Positions 7,770 to 9,996 of a stretch of DNA of 9,996 bases are shown here, piece after piece. A program made the position numbers and the translations under genes. The DNA lies in NCBI GenBank assembly GCA_030596245.1, contig JAUVKN010000138.1, positions 1-9,996 on the forward strand, read 5' to 3'. The DNA is from Bacteroidia bacterium. GTDB lineage: Bacteria; Bacteroidota; Bacteroidia; Bacteroidales; GCA-2748055. Every line of letters begins with the position of its first letter. The first letter of the stretch is position 1. The notes below the pieces were generated by a model, which saw only the letters and a program-made list of their open reading frames with translations, made no database searches and had not been told where the DNA came from.

Positions 7770-7840
7770 TTCGGTATATTCAACACCGAAGCCTACAATC
7801 CGTTGCAAACGGATTTAAGCGAGGTTTGAATTATACCGAA
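7770..7840. repeat. Palindrome A of the element
   Basis: TTCGGTATATTCAACACC (7770-7787) is complementary to GGTTTGAATTATACCGAA (7823-7840) over 17 bp with one single-base bulge on each side. At the apex, AATCCGTT (7797-7804), GCA (7805-7807) and AACGGATT (7808-7815) form a perfect 8-bp hairpin. The bases between the two stems can form a few further pairs. There is no T-run after it on either strand, so it does not look like a terminator. Confidence 0.7.
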
Positions 7841-7934
7841 GCATGAGAGCATATGTTTAACAAGCAACATGGGATTTTTAGCGTAGCTAATAACCACGTT
7901 GCGGTTAAATATATGGGGAAATGCTATAATTTGA
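7825..7934. repeat. Palindrome B of the element, with attC-like boxes
   Basis: Apex hairpin TTAGC (7878-7882), GTA, GCTAA (7886-7890). Moving outward: GCAACATGG (7864-7872) with CCACGTTGC (7894-7902), one A.C mismatch; a small asymmetric loop AA versus G; CATATGTTTAAC (7850-7861) with GTTAAATATATG (7904-7915), one G.T wobble; GCAT (7841-7844) with ATGC (7921-7924); AATTATA (7829-7835) with TATAATT (7925-7931), leaving CCGAA bulged. GTTTAAC (7855-7861) and GTTAAAT (7904-7910) fit the RYYYAAC and GTTRRRY boxes of integron attC sites, but any palindrome with TTTAAC/GTTAAA arms would nearly do so. No integrase or cassette is visible nearby. Confidence 0.65.
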
Positions 7935-8700
7935 TAATGGAACCCTGGTCCTTTAGGTATTTCTTCAGTTGAAACTCCTCACCGTCAAATACCCCGTAGG
8001 TAAAATTACCAATCCAGTCACCCAGGCAGATCACACGACTCTGTTCACCGACGCGAATATCGAAGGGGATGTGGCGGTGACCGAAAACAAAGTACTCTAT
8101 TTTGGGATCATCTTTCAGTTTCTTCCGCGCATACTGGACCTGATGCTCCTTATCTGCACCCTGATAGTCACCGAAGGTGCCATGCTTCAAGCGGCTTTTC
8201 TTTGACCACCATTGGGCAAATGCCATTGATCCGTTGGGATGGATCCGGGCATAGAACCATTGCAAGATCCTGTTTTTAAAGATACCCTGGAGCAATCTGT
8301 ATATGTAGTCGCCCCGGTACAAGCCATCTCCGTGTCCAAGCATGAACAGATGGTTGTTCCAGGTTCTGAACAGAGGTTTGCGATGTACCTCCAGGCCGAT
8401 CTCCTGTGTCAGATAATCGAAGATCCAGACATCGTGGTTACCCGGGATCAGATGGATTTTTACCCCATCGTCGCTCAATGCTGCAAGTTTACCCAGGAAT
8501 CTTATGAATCCACGGGGAACCACTTTGCTATATTCAAACCAGTAATCAAATACATCTCCCAATAACCACAATTCAATGGCATCTTCCCTGATCTCTTCAA
8601 GCCATTGTACAAACAATTGTTCATGCTGGCGGCTCTCCTCCAGAGGATGCATGCCCAGATGGAGGTCCGATGCGAAATATATACGGGTTCTTTCAGGCAT
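7924..8700 (-). CDS. lpxH: UDP-2,3-diacylglucosamine diphosphatase (lipid A synthesis)
   Basis: A 258-residue calcineurin-like metallophosphoesterase that would cleave UDP-2,3-diacylglucosamine to lipid X and UMP, the fourth step of lipid A synthesis, at the cytoplasmic face of the inner membrane. Metal and catalytic motifs are all present: SDLHLG (Asp12, His14) at 11-16, LLGDVFDYWFEY at 47-58 with Asp49, PGNHD at 86-90, GHGDG at 122-126 and FGHRHIP at 206-212. The helical insertion (about 127-190, with HPNGSMAFAQWWS) is typical of LpxH-type enzymes rather than general phosphoesterases. I start at ATG 8700, 7 bp after the stop of the upstream gene; an in-frame GTG at 8778 would add 26 residues with no family resemblance and overlap that gene. 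It is the last gene of a minus-strand operon. Its final codons and TAG stop lie in the palindromic element. Confidence 0.9.
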   Translation of the reverse strand: MPERTRIYFASDLHLGMHPLEESRQHEQLFVQWLEEIREDAIELWLLGDVFDYWFEYSKVVPRGFIRFLGKLAALSDDGVKIHLIPGNHDVWIFDYLTQEIGLEVHRKPLFRTWNNHLFMLGHGDGLYRGDYIYRLLQGIFKNRILQWFYARIHPNGSMAFAQWWSKKSRLKHGTFGDYQGADKEHQVQYARKKLKDDPKIEYFVFGHRHIPFDIRVGEQSRVICLGDWIGNFTYGVFDGEEFQLKKYLKDQGSIIKL

Positions 8701-8707
8701 GTATGAA

Positions 8708-9871
8708 CTAAATGAGGTTGTCGAGCCAGGTCTCCAGCGTCTTTCCATAAAGATTCTTTGCCACAATATCACCTTCACGGTTAATAAGGAAGGTGCTGGG
8801 CAGTGCTGTCACATTGTAGATCACGTTGGCCCTTGAATCGGGATAGGAGAGTTCCGAAACATTGATCCATTTGAATTCGTTGAAGTCTATGGCATTCATC
8901 CACCTGATCTTATTGTTATCCAAAGAGATAGCATATATTTCAAATCCGTTGTCGTGATACCGGTTATAAATGGACTGCAGCTGAAGCAAAGATTGGACAC
9001 TTGATTCATTCCCGGAAGACCAGAAGGTCACCAAAATTACTTCTCCTTTTAATGAGGAAAGGCTCACCTCTTCTCCCTCGCGGTCCGGAATGGTAAGATC
9101 CAGCATTCCTGATTCTTCTTCGGCCAGGCTCAATAAAGTATTCACATGGAGTGTTTGCTTGTACAGGGCTTCCTTTTTATCAATATCAGCTCGCAGTGAT
9201 TTTGTAAGCGAAGAGTGGGGATGCATCATTTCCAGCGAATCTGCCACCGTTTTATAATACTGAAGATCCGAGTCATTTCCCAGGATCGGAGTCTCTTCGT
9301 CATATTTTTGGTAGAGCGCATATACACTTGAAAGGGAGGTCATATTTTCCACCAGGTACCGGATGGTGTACCTTTTTTGCTTGATGATGGCTTGGGTGTA
9401 AGCATTGCGAATAAGATCCATCTGGGGGCTCTCCGGACTGTCGATGGAGTCTGCTGCATTTAGTATTGAATCGAGTAAACTCCTGGTCCGGTCGAGATGC
9501 TCCACCAGCAGTCTGATATTTTCTGATTCTTCCGATCCGGTTAGCTTGTATCCTTTTCCAAAAGAGTCTGCAGAGGTTGAAATAGATACCTTTTCGCCTG
9601 GAGCAAGAAGCAGGTTCACAATATCACCCGATTCGTATTTTAAAATATAGAGTTCAGGTTCTTCCAGCCGGGTTTTGAAAGAAAATGAACCATCCTTCAT
9701 TATTTTCACTGAATCGATCACTGAGGTCCGGTTCACATCCAACCTTTCCAGGGTTAAGGTTTTATCATTTCCCCCATTCACCTGGCCCGTTATTTCAGTA
9801 TTGCTCCTGCTGCATGCAAAACTCACAACCAGCACGATCAGAATAGAAATCCGTTGTACGCTCATCTTCAT
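8708..9871 (-). CDS. DUF4369 / TlpA-like thioredoxin-fold lipoprotein lacking the CxxC cysteines
   Basis: A 387-residue envelope protein. Residues 1-20 are a lipoprotein-type signal (ISILIVLVVSFAC) with Cys20 as the likely lipidated residue, although the Phe at -2 is not ideal for a lipobox. About 24-112 is a DUF4369-like beta domain (ITGQVNGGNDKTLTLERLD ... GSFSFKTRL). About 113-250 is a helical, charged linker. About 255-387 is an AhpC/TSA-TlpA thioredoxin fold: DLTIPDREGEEVSLSSLKG, then VILVTFWSSGNESS, YAISLDNN, and VTALPSTFLINREGDIV with the cis-Pro358. Where TlpA proteins have FWASWCxxC, this protein has FWSSGNESS (283-291), so Asn288 and Ser291 replace both redox cysteines, and Cys20 is the only cysteine in the chain. 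A thiol-disulfide role is therefore unlikely; binding or scaffold functions are possible. ATG 9871 follows the previous stop by 1 bp; lpxH follows by 7 bp. Confidence 0.85.
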   Translation of the reverse strand: MKMSVQRISILIVLVVSFACSRSNTEITGQVNGGNDKTLTLERLDVNRTSVIDSVKIMKDGSFSFKTRLEEPELYILKYESGDIVNLLLAPGEKVSISTSADSFGKGYKLTGSEESENIRLLVEHLDRTRSLLDSILNAADSIDSPESPQMDLIRNAYTQAIIKQKRYTIRYLVENMTSLSSVYALYQKYDEETPILGNDSDLQYYKTVADSLEMMHPHSSLTKSLRADIDKKEALYKQTLHVNTLLSLAEEESGMLDLTIPDREGEEVSLSSLKGEVILVTFWSSGNESSVQSLLQLQSIYNRYHDNGFEIYAISLDNNKIRWMNAIDFNEFKWINVSELSYPDSRANVIYNVTALPSTFLINREGDIVAKNLYGKTLETWLDNLI

Positions 9872-9872
9872 A

Positions 9873-9996
9873 TTATTCGCTAAATATTATTTTTAGTTTC
9901 TCTAAAAGTTTGTCTCCAAACAGATCTGTATCTACAATCCTTCCTGAAGGATCAAGCAATAGATTGCAGGGTATTTTCTCAACCTGGTAAAGGTCG
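9873..9996 (-). CDS. C-terminal fragment of a second thioredoxin-fold protein (partial)
   Basis: The frame is open from the right edge and stops with TAA at 9875-9873, giving 40 residues that begin DLYQVEKIPCNLLLDPSGRI. The pattern Y-x-V-x-x-IP-x-N-x-L-L-D-x-x-G-x-I followed by L-x-G and a short amphipathic helix is the cis-Pro strand and C-terminus of TlpA/AhpC-like thioredoxin folds, and parallels YNVTALPSTFLINREGDI in the next gene. The residue after the cis-Pro is Cys rather than the usual Thr. Only 1 bp separates its stop from the ATG of the following gene (TAATATG), so translation is probably coupled. Family is supported by pattern only; the N-terminal part is not in the window. Confidence 0.6.
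   Translation of the reverse strand, partial: DLYQVEKIPCNLLLDPSGRIVDTDLFGDKLLEKLKIIFSE

Larger units (their letters stand above)
7763..7936. repeat. Compound palindromic element between hppA and lpxH (MITE-like or structured RNA)
   Basis: About 174 bp holding two adjacent long imperfect inverted repeats (7770-7840 and about 7825-7934), with TATCAA at 7763-7768 mirrored by TTGATA at 7931-7936 at the outer ends. Nearly every base can be placed in a stem, which is far more self-complementarity than a convergent intergenic region needs, and hppA already has its own terminator. No ORF of interest lies inside. The right end covers the stop codon and the last residues of lpxH. It may be a miniature inverted-repeat mobile element, a REP-like intergenic repeat, or a structured RNA; the sequence alone does not decide, and copy number in the genome is unknown. 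Confidence 0.55.

Noticed and set aside
7763..7936. CRISPR array or bidirectional terminator
   Set aside because: There are no regular direct repeats with spacers, and neither palindrome has a flanking T-run of terminator type.
8701..8778. GTG start at 8778 for lpxH adding 26 residues
   Set aside because: The extension overlaps the upstream coding region by about 70 bp and does not resemble LpxH; ATG 8700 sits 7 bp after the upstream stop and directly precedes the SDLHLG motif.

Overview
The window looks like a stretch of Bacteroidota (Bacteroidetes) chromosome, most plausibly from a Bacteroidales/Marinilabiliales-type organism. The pointers are a TonB-dependent receptor with an N-terminal carboxypeptidase-regulatory-like domain, a secreted protein with a type IX secretion (T9SS) C-terminal sorting domain, a Bacteroidetes-style Na+/K+-type membrane pyrophosphatase, a DUF4369 plus thioredoxin-fold lipoprotein, weak or absent Shine-Dalgarno sequences, and one clean Bacteroidetes -33/-7 promoter (TTG-N20-TATATTTG). 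There is no tRNA, rRNA, CRISPR array or transposase gene that I can see. The genes are envelope and housekeeping genes rather than a recognisable accessory island.

Layout. (1) 1-1997, minus strand: an Aas-like acyl-ACP/acyl-CoA synthetase followed 8 bp later by the 5' part of a CPBP-family membrane protease gene that runs off the left edge. (2) 1998-2215: AT-rich divergent intergenic region. (3) 2216-4480, plus strand: an orphan TonB-dependent receptor, whose stop lies only 3 bp from the stop of a converging T9SS-sorted secreted protein (4484-5236, minus). (4) 5237-5379: divergent intergenic region holding a good promoter for the T9SS gene. (5) 5380-7677, plus strand: hppA, a membrane-integral pyrophosphatase with K+-dependent and Na+-type residues, closed by a strong intrinsic terminator at 7700-7729. 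(6) 7763-7936: two adjacent long imperfect palindromes, the second ending inside the last codons of lpxH. This is the least explained piece of the window; it resembles a MITE-like dispersed repeat or structured RNA, and its inner core matches the attC box consensus. (7) 7924-9996, minus strand: a tight operon reading thioredoxin-like protein (C-terminal fragment), DUF4369/TlpA-like lipoprotein that has lost both CxxC cysteines, then LpxH of lipid A synthesis.

How the genes fit together: most products act at or build the cell envelope (lipid A hydrolase, acyl-chain activation, outer-membrane transporter, secreted T9SS protein, periplasmic thioredoxin-fold proteins, ion-pumping pyrophosphatase that also consumes the PPi made by acyl-AMP ligases and other biosynthesis). 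Apart from the two minus-strand operons I see no evidence that they form one dedicated system. I do not see a clearly new multi-gene system here; the best candidates for a second look are the palindromic element and the cysteine-less TlpA-like lipoprotein.
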